Assembly (NCBI GenBank): GCA_014529385.2 | Contig: CM043958.1 | Coordinates: 80,382,025-80,446,024, forward strand | DNA length: 64,000 nt | Reading direction: 5' to 3' | Source of the DNA: Adiantum capillus-veneris | Lineage: Eukaryota; Streptophyta; Polypodiopsida; Polypodiales; Pteridaceae | Shown here: one piece after another, positions 24,304 through 39,014 of the stretch | Numbering within the stretch: the stretch's first letter is position 1 | How the letters are laid out: the number at the start of each line of letters is the position of its first letter | The notes under the pieces: model-generated | The model's input: only the letters and a program-made list of their open reading frames with translations | Told to the model about the DNA's origin: nothing | Databases searched by the model: none | Program-made: the position numbers and the translations under genes

Positions 24304-25620
24304 CTTATAATTTTCACACGATCTCGAATCTCTCGTACCACAACAAGCTCAAAACTCCTCATCATTTTGATTGCTAGCACTTTGTTTAACTCCATATCCT
24401 TCTCATAGAGACAAAGATACGTTGTGATATTCTTTCCATCAAATTGATCAATCTTGTCGACAATCGAGTGAAGCGCCTTTGTGGTTGAGACTTCTCTCCT
24501 TTCTGCAGCTTGTTGCTATTGCATGAACATGAAAAAATCTTAAAACATTTGCATTGTCCCAAAATCAAATTGCATACCTTGATAGCCTTGTTGTTCCACC
24601 ATGGTTTGAAGCCTTGAAATGTCTTTGCAAACCCTCACCCTAGCTTATTCACGTTGGGTTCCCCAAAAGAATGTCAAAAAAGTTAGCATTCTTGCCAGGA
24701 AAGCACATGGCCTCTGGTTGTGGGAGTTTGCGAGGGATTACAAGAGACTTTGACACATTAAAACGTGATAGTTGATGGTAAAAAATTTGAGTGCAATTAC
24801 GGGAGCTTTAGTCTCTTACATACACATATACACAAAACCGCTCACTCAAAACAAGACAAAAATAAAAACATCAAAGCTCAATTCATATTTGATTATGGGT
24901 AGGATAAAAGGGATTATTGATACGTTAATGGCGACAAATCTTTGCGGCCCGAGCATGCTACAAATTGTCCTTTAAATTGTAGTTTAGTGCTCACAATGAT
25001 ATATATATTTTGCCTAGAAATTGTGACAAGCTGTGTATATAAATCTTCTTGGTTTAGCAAAACCAAGCGGAGGCTCAACTCTTAGAGAAAGATGAATTTT
25101 CTACATTTTTTCGGCCTAAGTCAATGCAAGTAAGTAAGATGAGAGATTTCTAAGTACTAAGCGCAAAGAAAAATAAAGATTGGAAGAGAAAAGAAGAAAA
25201 TCACACTATAAAACTCTCGCACAAACTTGAGCGTGATATAAGGATTGTGACACACCTTTTATTATCCACGTTTTACAAGCTTGATGCCAATTTTATGAAG
25301 GAGCAAGAAGAGATTTGTCTTTACACGTTTCTTTAAGCACCGACGATAAGGCTTTATTGATAAGAGTTGATTATATAGAGCATATGAGAGCTTACAATGC
25401 TAAAAGTGGGGGAAAGGGTAGTACATGATGATAGTAGTATGAACTTGGCTTGATTGAATGGAAGAGCTTGGCTCATGAGAGCTTGGCTTGATGGAGTGGA
25501 GGAGCTTGGCTTGATGGAGATGTGATTGAGAGGTTAGGGCTTAGCTTGATACTATAAGATACAATGCCCAAAGGAGGGAAGAAGGGCCCTATGTATAGGT
25601 GAAGTTGCCTCCTTAAGGAG
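24304..25620. other. Spacer between Gypsy and copia B, no gene seen
   Basis: AT-rich, stop-dense on both strands. Imperfect short repeats of GAGCTTGGCTTGATGGA-type occur at about 25440-25520. No LTR end, RNA gene or conserved domain recognised. Confidence 0.55.
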
Positions 25621-25812
25621 TGTTGGGGTATAAAGCCCAATGTGGTCGCCCAGGTAAGTGGGCGGGCCGCCAGGTATGTACACATATTCTTTTGTAAAAA
25701 ACTAATAAGAACTCACTATGCTCTACACATCACAGTAGAGCGAGTTCACCATATCGTCGTGCTCTTCTTCTTGCACTCTCTCTCACGTCGCACTTTCGCT
25801 CGTACTCCTTCA
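25621..25812 (+). repeat. 5' LTR of copia B
   Basis: TGTTGGGG...CCTTCA, 192 bp, the same length as both LTRs of A. It is followed by the leader (25813-26310), starting with a primer site complementary to initiator tRNA-Met at 25815-25826. The leader is about 590 bp shorter than that of A. Confidence 0.95.
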
Positions 25813-26310
25813 ACTGGTATCAGAGCTCAGATCGAGGCTCGGGGCAACATTTGCAGGTAGCCAGAGTCACCTGCTCCGATTGGAGTGAGATTCGACAGGC
25901 GAAGACACGGCCCCAAATCCTGTGGGCCAGCCCAAAGGGCTTGGTGTTCTCAAAATTTCATTCTGAGGTCATCTCGGTCACCGTTCGGCTTCGACAAAGC
26001 TCTGCGCAGGCCATTTTCGACTACGTGGTCTTGGCGGGTGCATATCCGACTGTGCAAATTTGGGGTTTCGGCCTACGACTGCAAGTGCTGAGGATATCTG
26101 CACTTCCAGAGTGCTGATTTGTGGCTGTCTACACAACGAAGGACGGCTCACAGTTCTTGGAGGCGTGTCACATACGACACGGGCGCATCTACACACAGAC
26201 TGTAGGTGACATCCACTAGTTCATCAGGTTGATATTGGTTCAGAGGTCCGTTTACAGGGGAAACTCTGCCGAATTTTTCCCGGGAAAGTAAACTACTGTG
26301 AAGCGTAGCT

Positions 26311-27864
26311 ATGGCTGGATCACATGACACTGCTCTTTACAATATCAAGAAGCTGGATGGAACCAATTTCCCATTGTGGAAGAAGTAGATTTGGCACGTG
26401 TGGGTACAAAAGAAGCAGATAAAACCTATAAAGCTCAAGGGGGTAAAACCAGAAGATATGGACGAAGATGAATGGAGCGAAATGGATGAATTGGCACTTT
26501 CTACCATTATGCTGACTTTGGCAGAAAGCGTTTACTTCAATGTAGCAGACGAGATGTCGGCTTATCAAGCATGGTTAAAGCTGAGTGATCTTTATGAGAA
26601 GCAGAGTGCAGCTTCACAGGTATACTGGCTTAAGAATCTTGTTGACTTGAAGATGAAAGAAGGGACACCTCTGTCCAATCATCTGAATGAATTCAACACA
26701 ATCTATAGTCAATTGTCAGCTCAAGGTGTCAAGTTTGATGAACTTGTTAGAGCTATGTTCCTGTTGATCACATTGCCGGAAAGTTGGGACACTTTTCGCA
26801 CAGCTTTAAGTAATTCTGCACCTCCAGATGGTTTGAACATAGCAGGTGTAGAAGGAAGTCTGCTTACTGAAGAAACCAATAGAAAGACAATGGACAAAGG
26901 CAAAGGAACAGCCTTAGTTGTCAGGGGAAGGACCAAAGAAAATTACAAAGGTGGAAAGAGGAATCAGTCTCGTAGCAAGTCCCGCAGTGCTAAAGGCAAG
27001 AGTGACATAGAATGCTACCATTGTGGCAAGAAGGGTCACATGAAAAGAGACTGCAGAGAATGGAAAGCAGAAAAAGGCAAAGAGAAAGCTGAAGACCATG
27101 GTGAGAAGAACAAGTCCTCAGTGAAGATTCAAGAAATAAATGTGACAAACACTGTTGCAGAGGATGATAGTCTAGTGTCAGGAGACATCTACTTCTTGAA
27201 GAATACAATGGACTCAGCTCTTCTTACAGCATCTGATGGAAATGCACTGAGTGACTGGATTATAGACTCAGGGGCATCACTTCATGTGTCTCGAAACAAG
27301 GAGTGGTTTACTTCTTATGTGACCACTAAAGATCATGTTCGACTAGGCAACGGGCAGACATGTGAGATCTTAGGTGTTGGAGATGTTCAATTGAAGTTTC
27401 AGAATGGCTCTTCTTTCACGCTAAAGAATGTGAGACATGTTCCCGCAATTACAAAGAGCTTGATCAGCACAGGTTTACTTGATGATGCTGGCTACGTCAC
27501 CACTTTTGGACAGAACATGTGGAAGATATCCAAGGGTTCTATGACAGTAGCACATGGAGTAAAGTCTGGAGGACTTTACATTATTTATGTATCAAATGTC
27601 TCTAAAAATGTAATCAATGTAACCGAGCAGCCGAACGTTTCTTTGTGGCATAGCCGGTTCGGACATATGTCTAAGAAGGGAATGGAAATCTTGTCTCGTT
27701 TTGGTTATTTGCCTGGCTTGTTATTTAAGATTTTGAAATCTGTGAACATTGTCTGTATGGTAAGCAAACACAGCAGCCACATAAGCATAGAAGCAGTAGA
27801 AGAGATACACAGTTGGCACTTGTTCATATTGATTTGTGTGGACCTATGCCTAACCTATCTCTAG
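26311..27864 (+). pseudogene. gag: Copia B gag, protease and pre-integrase domain
   Basis: The ATG at 26311 starts MAGSHDTALYNIKKLDGTNF. A TAG at 26386-26388 (CAG in A) interrupts codon 26, then the frame is open to 27864. Gag body with LSNHLNEFNTIYSQLSAQG and LPESWDTF (UBN2-type); CCHC knuckle CYHCGKKGHMKRDC at 27013-27054; protease WIIDSGASLHVS with Asp at 27265-27267; and the pre-integrase LWHSRFGHMSKKGMEIL. After 27737 this frame no longer makes sense and the real product continues in the -1 frame. Confidence 0.93.
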
Positions 27865-29501
27865 GGGGAGCTTCTTACTTTATGACATTTATAGATGATT
27901 ACTCGAGGAAAGTATGGGTCTACTTTCTCAAGCACAAGGATGAAGCGTTTAGTGTTTTCAAAATTTTTGTGACACTTGTGGAGAATCAGAGTGGCAAGAA
28001 GCTTAAATGCTTACGCATTGACAATGGTGGAGAGTATGTTTCAAAGGCATTTCAGGACTTTTGTGAGTCAAAAGGTATAAAACGTGAACTTACTGCTCCT
28101 TACAATCCTCCTCAAAATGGTGTTGCTGAGAGGATGAATAGGACCATACAAGAGAAGGTCAGAAGTATGTTGTCTAATGCACAACTGCCAAATGGGTTTT
28201 GGGCTGAAGCTGTATCAACAACTGTTCATCTTATAAATAGATCTCCTAGCAAGGTTTTGCAGAAGGATTCAGTGGCAGAGATGGTATGGTCAGGCAAAAT
28301 TCCCTCATACAAGCATCTCAGGGTCTTTGGCTGTGAGGCATATACTCATGTTCCAAAGGACTTTAGGAACAAACTTGAGCCAAAGAGTAGAAAGTGCATC
28401 TTTCTAGGCTATGGTAATTCTAGTGAGATGGGGTACAGACTTTGGGATCCCGAATCCAGAAAGGTTGTCCGCAGCAATGATGTTCACTTTAATGAAGCTA
28501 AATATCATTCTAAACCAGAGAGGGTTGAGGAGATTAGAAGAGTTGTCTTCCAAGAAGATGGACCTGCACGTGCAAGACAAAATGTCAGGGCTCAAGAGGA
28601 GCAAGGACAGGATAGAGTGGAACCACAGGTTGTGGCTGAGCCTGAGCCACCTATTGTGCATAGATCTGGACGTATCACGCGACCTTCTGATAGGTTTGTT
28701 CCATCTATGCACTATGTCATGTTGATTGATTGTAATGAGCCTTCATGTTACAAGGAAGTAGTGCAAATGAAGGACTCCGGGAATTGGCAATTGGCCATGC
28801 AGTCAGAGATGACAGCTCTGCATAAAAACCAGACATGGAAGCTAGTTAAATTACCACAGGGCAAAAAGGCTCTACCTTGTAAATGGGTTTACAGGTATAA
28901 GATCACCGCTCATGATAGTCAGCCAAAGTACAAAGCAAGGCTTGTTGCCAAGGGCTTTAAGCAAGAACAAGGCATTGACTTTGATGAAGTCTTCTCTCCG
29001 GTGGTCAAGATGACTACATTGAGATGCTTTCTTGCATTGGTTGCCATATTAGATTTGGTGTTGCACCAAATGGATGTCAAGACAGTGTTCTTGCATGGTG
29101 ATTTAGATCTGGAAATTTACATGCAGCAGCCAGAAGGGTTTGTTGAGAAAGGCAAGGAAGATTTGGTATGCCAGTTGTTAAAGAGTCTTTATGGCTTAAA
29201 ACAATCACCGAGGGCATGGTACCATAAGTTCCACAAGTTTATGCTTTCTCAAGGCTACAAACGTAGTGAGTTCGATCACTATCTATATACAAAGAAGGCT
29301 AAGGATGGTAGTTGGCTGATCCTTATTTTGTATGTGGATGACATGTTGATTGCTGGCAAGCACTTGAAAGAAATTTCAGCTTTGAAGTCAAAGATGGCAA
29401 AATCGTTTAACATGAAAGACATGGGTGAGGCAAGTCATATACTTGGTATGCGCATTGAGAGAGACAGATCAAAGAAGTTGATTTGGTTATCTCAAACATA
29501 G
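27738..29501 (+). pseudogene. Copia B integrase and reverse transcriptase
   Basis: It continues as CEHCLYGKQ (-1 frame), completing the HHCC motif, then LVHIDLCGPM, FIDDYSRKVWVY, CLRIDNGGEYVS and QNGVAERMNRT (DDE core), the VFGCEAYTHVPK region, and RT with CKWVYRYKI, YKARLVAKGFKQ, QMDVKTVFLHGDL and YVDD at 29331-29342. It ends in a TAG at 29499-29501 (AAG in A). A 562-residue stretch without a stop is open, so decay is recent. Confidence 0.93.
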
Positions 29502-30290
29502 TATATTGACAAGGTTTTGCAACGTTTCAATATGGAGAAGGGAATGGCATTGAGTGTTCCATTTCCACCATATGTGAAACTTAGCAAACAAGATTGTCCT
29601 GTGTTTGAGGAAGAACAGGCTGAAATGGATAAGATTTCATATGCGTCTGCAGTGGGTAGTTTGATGTATGCAATGATTGCTACTCGCCCAGACATTGCAT
29701 TTGCAGTGGGAGGAGTAAGTCGATACATGTCAAACCCAGGCAAGAAACATTGGGAGGCAGTGAAAGGAATATTGAGATACCTGAAAGCTACAAAGAGTAT
29801 GCGTATATGCTATGGGAGTCAGGAGCTAAGTGTAAAGGGTTTTACAGACTCAGATTATGCAGGCGACTTAGACAACCGAAGGTCTACGTCAGGGTATGTC
29901 TTTACATTGGCTGGTGGAGCAGTATCATGGCGTTCTAGATTACAAGATTGTGTTAGTCAGTCTACTATAGAGGCTGAATATGTTCCAGCATCAGAGGCAT
30001 GCAAAGAATCAATTTGGCTTAATCGACTACTAACAGATTTGGGAATCAAAGAAGAGATGCCTGTGTTATATTGTGATAGTCAAAGTGCTATACAATTGGC
30101 TCGCAATCCAGTTTATGACTCAAAGACAAAGCATGTGGATGTGAAGTATCATTTCATCAGGGAAATGCTCGAGGATAAGCAACTTCAGCCTGTCAAAGTT
30201 CACACCACAGAAAATCCTGCTGATATACTTACAAAAGAACCTCCCTCAGAGAGCTTTGCGCATTTTCGCAAGCAGTTAGGTGTAGGGTAG
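29502..30290 (+). pseudogene. Copia B RT end and RNase H
   Basis: Same frame as RT after the TAG: YASAVGSLMYAMIATRPDI, GFTDSDYAGDLDNRRSTSG, EAEYVPASEACKE, YCDSQSAIQLARNPVYDS and KHVDVKYHFIREML to GVG-TAG. The purine tract and 3' LTR follow 90 bp later. Confidence 0.92.
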
Positions 30291-30379
30291 TACATCACTT
30301 CTCTACATCTCTTGTATATTAGCTTGTATAGTAGCTTCTCTCACACTTAAAGTACCACATTGGACTTTAAGTGGGAGGT

Positions 30380-30571
30380 TGTTGGGGTATAAAGCCCAAT
30401 GTGGTCGCCCAAGTAAGTGGGCGGGCCGCCAGGTATGTACACATATTCTTTTGTAAAAACCTAATAAGAACTCACTATGCTCTACACATTACAGTAGAGC
30501 GAGTTCACCATATCGTCGTGCTCTTCTTCTCGCACTCTCTCTCGCGTTGCACTTCCGCTTGTACTCCTTCA
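30380..30571 (+). repeat. 3' LTR of copia B
   Basis: 192 bp, preceded by TTTAAGTGGGAGGT and followed by the target duplication AGGAG. Confidence 0.95.
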
Positions 30572-30743
30572 AGGAGAAGATATTTGGTAGCATTTAAACA
30601 AGTGTCAAGCCATTTGTGTCAGAAGTGTTAACCATGTGAAGAATATGAGTGACACTTGTCTATTTGCTTCTCCAATTTTTTAATCCCAAAGTATCTCCTT
30701 GCTGGTGAATGACACTTGTCCTTCTAGAAGTCTTTTCGTCCTG

Positions 30744-31162
30744 TTAGGTGTCATGGAGCTCGATTCACCCCTTCTATATATATTTTTTGTCTCAAAAACA
30801 CATGTTTGTAAGGCTCCCATTATGAGGAGAAGCCATCATGCATGAGAAAAATCACTCGTTGGAAAACAAAAAATCCACCATAAAGTATTCCTTTTTGTCG
30901 AAATATTATGGCAGGATGCGGTCGAAAAGTGATCGAAAAACGGTGGATCGAGAGTCAATGATTGGTTGGCCGGTGGTTGGAAGTCTATATACCGTGGTCG
31001 AATTCAATGGCAGGTGGCTGGCATTCAATGACTGGTGGCCAATTTTTAGGCACACTTGTCTACCCAAGGGCAGCTACACATGTGTTAGCAAATAGGACGT
31101 AGTTAAGTAGATATTAAAGTAGTTTACTTAATGGAGAGATATTATCTTCACACACGAGAGAT

Positions 31163-31218
<56 letters not shown>

Positions 31219-32231
31219 ACATGATAATGTCCATGGAAAGCATCCACTCAATGGGTTTAGTACTTCAAACTAAAATTAGGTTACAAAGGGATTATACCCT
31301 TAATGGAGCTTCCGCCTTGCTTCACTCTCACCACCTCACATACACCTTGTTTCATCAACTTCACAATGCACCATAATGCATTTTGTGTGTAGAAAAGGCC
31401 TCCTTTTATAGGCCAAAAGGGTTGCCCTCTCTCATGAGAGACAGTCGTGTGTAGCCGCCCTTGTGTAGACCGAATTGAATTCTCCCATGCGCCCATGTGG
31501 GGCCGCCCTTAAGAAGAAAAGTCCGCCAAAAAATTGGCCACCGGCCAAAGACTTCTGACCACCGGCCAAAGTCTTTTGGCCAACCAACCGGCCATTTTTC
31601 GATCACGTTTCGGCCGCCGCTGTTCGGTCATAATATCCATCGAAAAGGAAATATTCCATCAAATCTAGTCTCCTTTCTTCGACATTGGAGGTGAATTTTT
31701 GGTTTTTTGACGAGTGATTTTTCTTACGCCGCACGATGGCTTCTCCTCATAATGGGGGCCTTACAAATGTGCGTCTTAAAGACTAAAAGTTACAAGGGGT
31801 AAATCAAGCTCCATACTTAATAACATGGACGCATAGGAGAGTTCAACTTGGACTTCTCTACACAAGGGCGGTTACACAAGGCATCCCATTTTGGCATGTA
31901 AAAGGAGGCCTCTTCTACACACAAAACGCATTGTCGATTGATAGTGTGTGAAGGTGTGAGGTGGTGAAAAGAGAGTGTAGCAAGGCGAGAGTTCCGTTAA
32001 AGGGTTGCTAATTCCTTTGTAACCTACTTTTAGTTTGAAGTGCAAAGCCATTGAGTGGCTACTTTTTCGTGGACGTAGCCCACACTTGGGTGAACCACGT
32101 ATATCATGTGCTCTCTCTCTCTCTCCCTCTATTATATCTCTTGTGTGTGAAAATTATCTCTCTCCATTAAGTAACCCACTCTAATCTCTATTTAGCTGCG
32201 CCTCTATTTAGTTGCGCCTTTATTCCTAACA
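30744..32231 (+). repeat. 5' LTR of D interrupted by an inverted solo LTR of the same family
   Basis: Part 1 (30744-31082) reads TGTTAGGTGTCATGGAGCTC...; part 2 (31826-32231) ends ...TTATTCCTAACA. Between them, 31083-31825 is a 743-bp LTR of the same family in minus orientation (TGTTAGC... to ...ACTTAATAACA), without internal sequence. ACATG occurs at 31078-31082 and again at 31823-31827, suggesting the target duplication. Both LTRs contain a GA/TC tract (31165-31217; 32110-32128). The remaining left flank 30572-30743 shows no gene. Confidence 0.8.
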
Positions 32232-32993
32232 ATTGGAATCATAGCAGGATTTGCTCGTAGCTAAAATATCTTAATGAAAGGATTCCTTGAATTAATTGGG
32301 AGTGATAGCAGAGGAAGGAAAGCTGAAGATCGAGAAGTTCAACGTTAAAAACTAACAACACTGAAAGATGCAGATCGGGACTACCTCTACCAAAAGGATC
32401 TTTATTTGCTACTAGGCAATCTTGCAAAGAAGCCGGCAATGACGGCAGATGAAGCTTGGATCATCCAAGACTAAAAGGAATTGGAAACAATCTAAATATG
32501 CTTGGAAATAGTGGCCTTGAACGTTCGAAGATGAAGATCACGGAGGACACGATGAAGTTGCTTGATGGCCTTACAAGAAGCCATCGATATCTAGTAAGGT
32601 ATTTCTCATGTCAATTAAAAAATGGCAAAGAGTGGCTCGATTGTGGAACACCTCAATGACTTCAACACCAACATAAGTCAGCTTCGATTTATAAAGGTCA
32701 ACTTTGACGATGAAGTGCAAGCTTTCCTAATACTCTTGTCTTTGGTAGATAGTTGGGACATCATTATAATGATAGTAAGTAATTCAATATTTGGCACAAA
32801 TACTCTCAATTTTGATAATGTTGTGGATGTTCTATTAAGTGAGGATATGCAAAGGAGAAGCACAGGTAAATCATCAATTGCTGCACTATCAGTGGAAACA
32901 AGAGGAAGACTGAGGGAGAGGATTAAAAATAAAAGGGATCATGATCTCTCAAAGTGGAGCAAGTCACACACAAATTCACTTCTTGAGTGTTGA
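32232..32993 (+). pseudogene. gag: D primer site and degraded gag
   Basis: TTGGAATCATAGC at 32233-32245 is a mutated form of the TTGGTATCAGAGC primer site. Gag traces lie in shifting frames: the frame 32622-32993 reads IVEHLNDFNTNISQLRFIKV and LSLVDSWDIIIMIV, equivalent to the HLNEFNTIYSQL and LPESWD parts of copia B gag. The knuckle near 33000 has lost its second Cys (Tyr). Confidence 0.75.
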
Positions 32994-34280
32994 AGCTACG
33001 GCAAGAAGGGCCTTGTAAAAAAGGATTGCTTGTCCAAGAAGAAGGGGTCGGAATCTTAAGACAAAAAGCCAACATCGGAGGCCAATATCGCAGGTAAAGT
33101 GGAGCAAAATGCTCTAGTTGTTTCACTAGACAATGTGTCCAATTCTTGGATAGTAGTCTCTGGGGTTTCATTCCATGTGACACCCCACAAGAAGCATTTC
33201 CACGATTACACCAAAGGTAATTTTGGGTAAATATACTTGGGAGATGATGAAGCTTGTGAAATTGTCAAAAAAAGTACAATTTCTGTCACAATCACAAATG
33301 GAATTGACTGGAAGCTTAAAGATGTTAGGAATGTTCCCTCTCTTTGTAAAACCTAGATCTCTACAGGTGAATTGGATGATAAAGTTCACAACAGTGCATT
33401 TGGAAACAAAAATTGGAAGATCTTGAAAGGATCTTTGGTGGTTGCAAAAGGAAATAAGGTGGGTACACTATACTTGTGTACGATCATTGCACAATCTTCA
33501 ATTTGTGCAACATCTACAAAAGTTGATGATGCGATGTGGCACTATCGACTTGGTCATATGAGTACCAAAGGAATCCAAATCCTTCAATCAAAGGAGCTTC
33601 TACCAAGTTTGAAAGAAATAGAATTGGAATTCTATGAAGATTGTGTTTATGGTAAACAAAAGAGGATAGAATTCCTTAAAGTAGGGAAAGAAAGAAAAAC
33701 CAAAAAGCTTGAATTAGTTCAATCTAATGTATGGGGTCCTGCGAGTACACCATCCCTTGGTGGCTCATTATACTATGTAACATTCATAGACGATGCAACT
33801 AGGAAAACATGGGTTTATGCAATGGAAAATAAATCCGATGTGTTTTCATATTGTGCTAGCAATGGCATTCAAAGACAAAAGACAACCCCAAGGACACCTC
33901 AACAAAATAGAGTTTTTGAAAGGATAAACATGACAATCATGGAGCGAGCATAAAGCATGTGGCTACATGCAGACCTTTTACTTGAGCTTTGGGCAAAAGC
34001 AGTGAGTAGATGTGTGTACTTGATTAACCGATCACCCTCAACGGCATTGGATGGAGGAATTCCAGAAGAGGTATGGACATGTAAACTGGTGAATTATGCA
34101 TTTATAAAAGTGTTTGGATGTGAGGCTTTTATACACACAGATAGAAGTCTTAGTTCAAGCTAGATATAAAGTGTAAGAAGTGTGTCTTCATTGGCCATGG
34201 AGAATCAAACTTTGGGTATTACCTATGGGATCTTGAAGACGGTAAAATTTTAGAAGTAGGGATGTAATTTTCAACGAACA
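32994..34280 (+). pseudogene. D protease remnant and integrase with internal deletion
   Basis: The protease trace WIVVSGVSFHVTPHKKHF has VSG in place of DSG, so catalysis is lost. Integrase: WHYRLGHMSTKGIQIL (HHCC), DCVYGKQ, SNVWGPAS, YYVTFIDDATRKTWVY, then a jump from ENKSDVF to YCASNGIQ that removes the second catalytic Asp block, then TTPRTPQQNRVFERIN and ELWAKAVSRCVYLINRSPS. Stops at 33951-33953 and 34161-34163. Confidence 0.85.
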
Positions 34281-34657
34281 AAATATGTACAAAATTTACT
34301 TGAAAAGAAAATAAACAAATGTATAGGTGATGAGTACATGGAGCTTTAGAACAATGAAGACTCAAGGAGGGCGGGTGGCGACAACTTGCAAAAACGTCAA
34401 TTAGATGAGGAACCTCAACCTATGCCCCGAAGATCTACAAAAGTAAGTAGACCTCAAGAGAGGTTCATTTGTTCCTTCAATCATCTTTTGGTCTCAGATA
34501 TTCTAGAGATCAAGACTCATACAAAGAAGCCATACAACATGAATTCAAAGAAGAGTGGAAGAAGAGCAAGCAAGCAGAGATGGAATCACTGCATCGAAAC
34601 CAAACATGGAACTTGGTTCATTAGCTAAAGGTAAGTGGGCGCTGCAAAACAAATGGG
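34281..34657 (+). pseudogene. D integrase-RT linker and RT start
   Basis: A frame with RSTKVSRPQERFICSFNHLL is the usual copia linker before RT (compare SGRITRPSDRF in B). It ends in KWVY, split by element F at 34658-34662. Confidence 0.7.
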
Positions 34658-35110
34658 TGTACTGATGAGAATGGGATTGTGCTAGCTAGAGGTGGATGAA
34701 AGACAAACATCGGGCACACAAGTGAGTGTGTGTAGACTAGATTATCACTCAAGCGAATTAGGTTCCAAGATAGATTAACTTGGACTCATAAACACGATCT
34801 TGAGTAGTTTGCTAACCCATCACAAGCTCACTTTAAATAAGAGAGATGTAATGCAAACTTGGAATGGTTTATTCATGAAAGGAGCTTTAAGTAACTCTAC
34901 AGCCTTATACTACTACATGTGGGATAGCTCCACCTCTTCTCTCCTTGACTCATACTCTAGTGACTCTAGGACAAAGCTCATACCTTACAATCCTCTCCTT
35001 GAGGTTTGGACTAGGACAATACATTGAAGATTCTTTATCCACTAAGGATGACACATTATCCAAAAAGGATGACAAAAAATCCTCCCCTTGAACTAGAGAG
35101 GCTACAATCT

Positions 35111-35721
35111 TCACAGTATGTCGTTGCAATAGACCAAGTTGTTGTTACCTTGGTCTTTGTCTTCTTCTTCATCCTCCACTACATGAGCTGATCCTCTTTG
35201 CAAGTTTCTTGACTTTGTTGTTTCTAAAGTTGCTGCTACCAATGTTGCTTTCTCCACTGCTGTTGCCTCCACTTGAATAGCATCAAGAAGGAGGATGTCC
35301 TTACCACATTTGTTGCAAGACTTGTTGGTGTAGCAATCCTTTGCTACATGTTCCATTCTCATACAATCATAACACTTCTTTACACTTGATGGAGGATGTT
35401 GAATATTCTCCCCTCGGTGATGATATGACAAAAGCTCCTCCTGATGAAGTAACATTCCTCCCTTACTTCTTCTCCTTGGACATTAAAGAGTTGATTATAT
35501 CTTGAAAATCTGGTGTTGGATCCTTCCTCCTCAATGATGGTCATTATCTGGTCAAAGCTAGGTGGTAAGGCTGCTAGAAAAACTGTAACTTTGTCCTCCT
35601 TTGGTACCGCACTGTTTACATAAGCTAGTTGTGTGGTCATGCTTTTAATGCGATTGACCAAGCTTGAAATATCTTCGTTATGTTCCATTTTTAATATGTA
35701 TAGATCCTTCTTTAAGCTCAC
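35111..35721 (-). pseudogene. gag: Element F gag with zinc knuckle
   Basis: Two overlapping minus frames. 35721-35380 reads DISSLVNRIKSMTTQLAYVN and VFLAALPPSFDQIMTIIEE, matching UBN2-type copia gag. 35455-35111 has C-x2-C and following Cys/His residues (KCYDCMRMEHVAKDCYTNKS). The last stop lies about 120 bp from the 3' LTR, leaving no room for pol. Confidence 0.8.
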
Positions 35722-37391
<1,670 letters not shown>

Positions 37392-37720
37392 TGATGAGAA
37401 TGGGATCGTGCTAGCTCTGGTGGATAAAGAAAAACATCATGCACACAAGCGAGTGTGTATAGGCTAGATTATCACTCAAATGAATTAGGTTCCAAGATAG
37501 ATTAACTTGGACTCATAAACACGATCTTAAGTAGTTTGCTAACCATCACAAGCTCACCATAAACAAGAGAGATGTAATGCAAACTTGGAATGGTTTATTC
37601 ACGAAAGGAGCTTTAAGTAGCTCTTCAACCTTGCACCACTACATGTGGGATAATTCCACCTCTTCTCTCCTTGACTCATACTCTAGTGACTCTAGGACAA
37701 AGCTCATACCTTACATGTAC

Positions 37721-39014
37721 AGGCTAAAGGAATAAGAAGGTGAGAAGAAGAGGTACAAATATTGTGGTAAAGGGGTTTTCTAAAAAGGAAGGTATTGACT
37801 TCAGTGAAATATTTTATCATGTTGTAAAAATGAATTCTTAAGCCTTGTGGCTGCTCATGACTAAAATATTGAGAAAATGGATGTAAACACGGCATTCCCT
37901 CATGAAGAAAAGGATAAGGAAAATGGTATGCAAGTTAAGGAAAAGCTTGTATGGTATAAAGCAAGCATCAATACAATGGTACCTAAAGTTTGATCAATGG
38001 ATGCTGGATCATGGATTCAGAAGATGCAACTCAGATCACTGTATGTGCACGAAAGATTTGGGAGATGGAAAATACATGATGATTGCAAGTGCTAACATAC
38101 ACGATATAGATGCTACAAAGCAGAGTTGTCTAATTTTTTTTCCAATGAAAGATTTAGATGCTACAAAGCGGATACTTGGTATGGAGATATCAAGGGACAT
38201 GATGAAGAAGGTACTAAAACTACCTCAAGAGGATTATTAAGAAGATATTAGAAAGGTTTGCAATGAAAAATTCAAAATCGATTTCTTCACCTTTGGCTAG
38301 ACACTTTAAACTAACCAAGGATATGTATCCAAAGACACAAGAGGATATATCATGTATTCAAAGTTCCTTATGTTATAGTAGTAGATTCTTTAATGTATGC
38401 TATGGTCTGGACAAGGCCAGATATTGCACGAGTTGTGAGTAGGTTCATGGATAATCCAGGTAAAGGGCATTGGCAAGCTATGAAGTGGATACTTAGGTTT
38501 TGTGTTTTGGAGGCATTGACATTTTCTTGCAAGGGTATGTTGATGCAAACATGGTAGGTGACAAAGATACTTGAAGGAGCAGTATTGGCTACGTCTTCAT
38601 AGTTGGAGGCATAGGCATAAGTTTGGCTTCAAAGTTGTAGAAAGTGGTTTCACTTTCTACCACGGAAGTTGAATATGTAGATCTCACGAAATCCAACAAA
38701 GAGACTCTGTGGATTCATAGTTTCTTGGAGAAGCTTGGATGCAAGCAAGACAATTGTGTTTTGTACAATGACAATCAAAGCGCCATTTCTCTTTCGAAGA
38801 ATTCAGCCTTTCACTCAAAGAAGAAGCATATAGAAGTGAGATATCACTTCATATGTACTCTTTTGGAAGAGGGACAACAAAATCTGGAAAGGTGCACACG
38901 AGCGAGAATCCTATAGACATGTTAACAAAGGTGGTTAACAAGGAGAAGTTCATCTATTCAAGGATAAGAAGCAGTCACAGGTTTGGTGTAGAGATCAGTC
39001 TCCAAGTCGGAGAT
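37721..39014 (+). pseudogene. D reverse transcriptase and RNase H
   Basis: After the F insertion the RT resumes (RLKE.. then RYKYCGKG). 37902-38240 carries CKLRKSLYGIKQASIQWYLKF, GFRRCNSDHCM and a destroyed catalytic loop (ANIHDID where LYVDD is expected), then KRILGMEISRD. RNase H traces at 38395-38916: MVWTRPDIAR, STTEVEYVDLTKSNKE and YNDNQSAISLSKNSAFHS. A GGAGATTG purine tract precedes the LTR. Confidence 0.88.

Larger units (their letters stand above)
25621..30571 (+). mobile_element. Ty1/copia element B, full length with target duplication
   Basis: LTRs of 192 bp at 25621-25812 and 30380-30571 (about 8 mismatches, near 4%), flanked by AGGAG at 25616-25620 and 30572-30576. The primer site TGGTATCAGAGC follows the 5' LTR and a GTGGGAGG purine tract precedes the 3' LTR. 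Coding order is gag-PR-INT-RT-RNase H. Same family as A. Defects: TAG in gag (26386), a -1 frame change at about 27710-27737 and TAG before RNase H (29499). Confidence 0.97.

Noticed and set aside
25815-25830. tRNA gene suspected from TGGTATCAGAGC
   Set aside because: Only the 3'-end complement of initiator tRNA-Met is present, directly after an LTR; it is a primer site.
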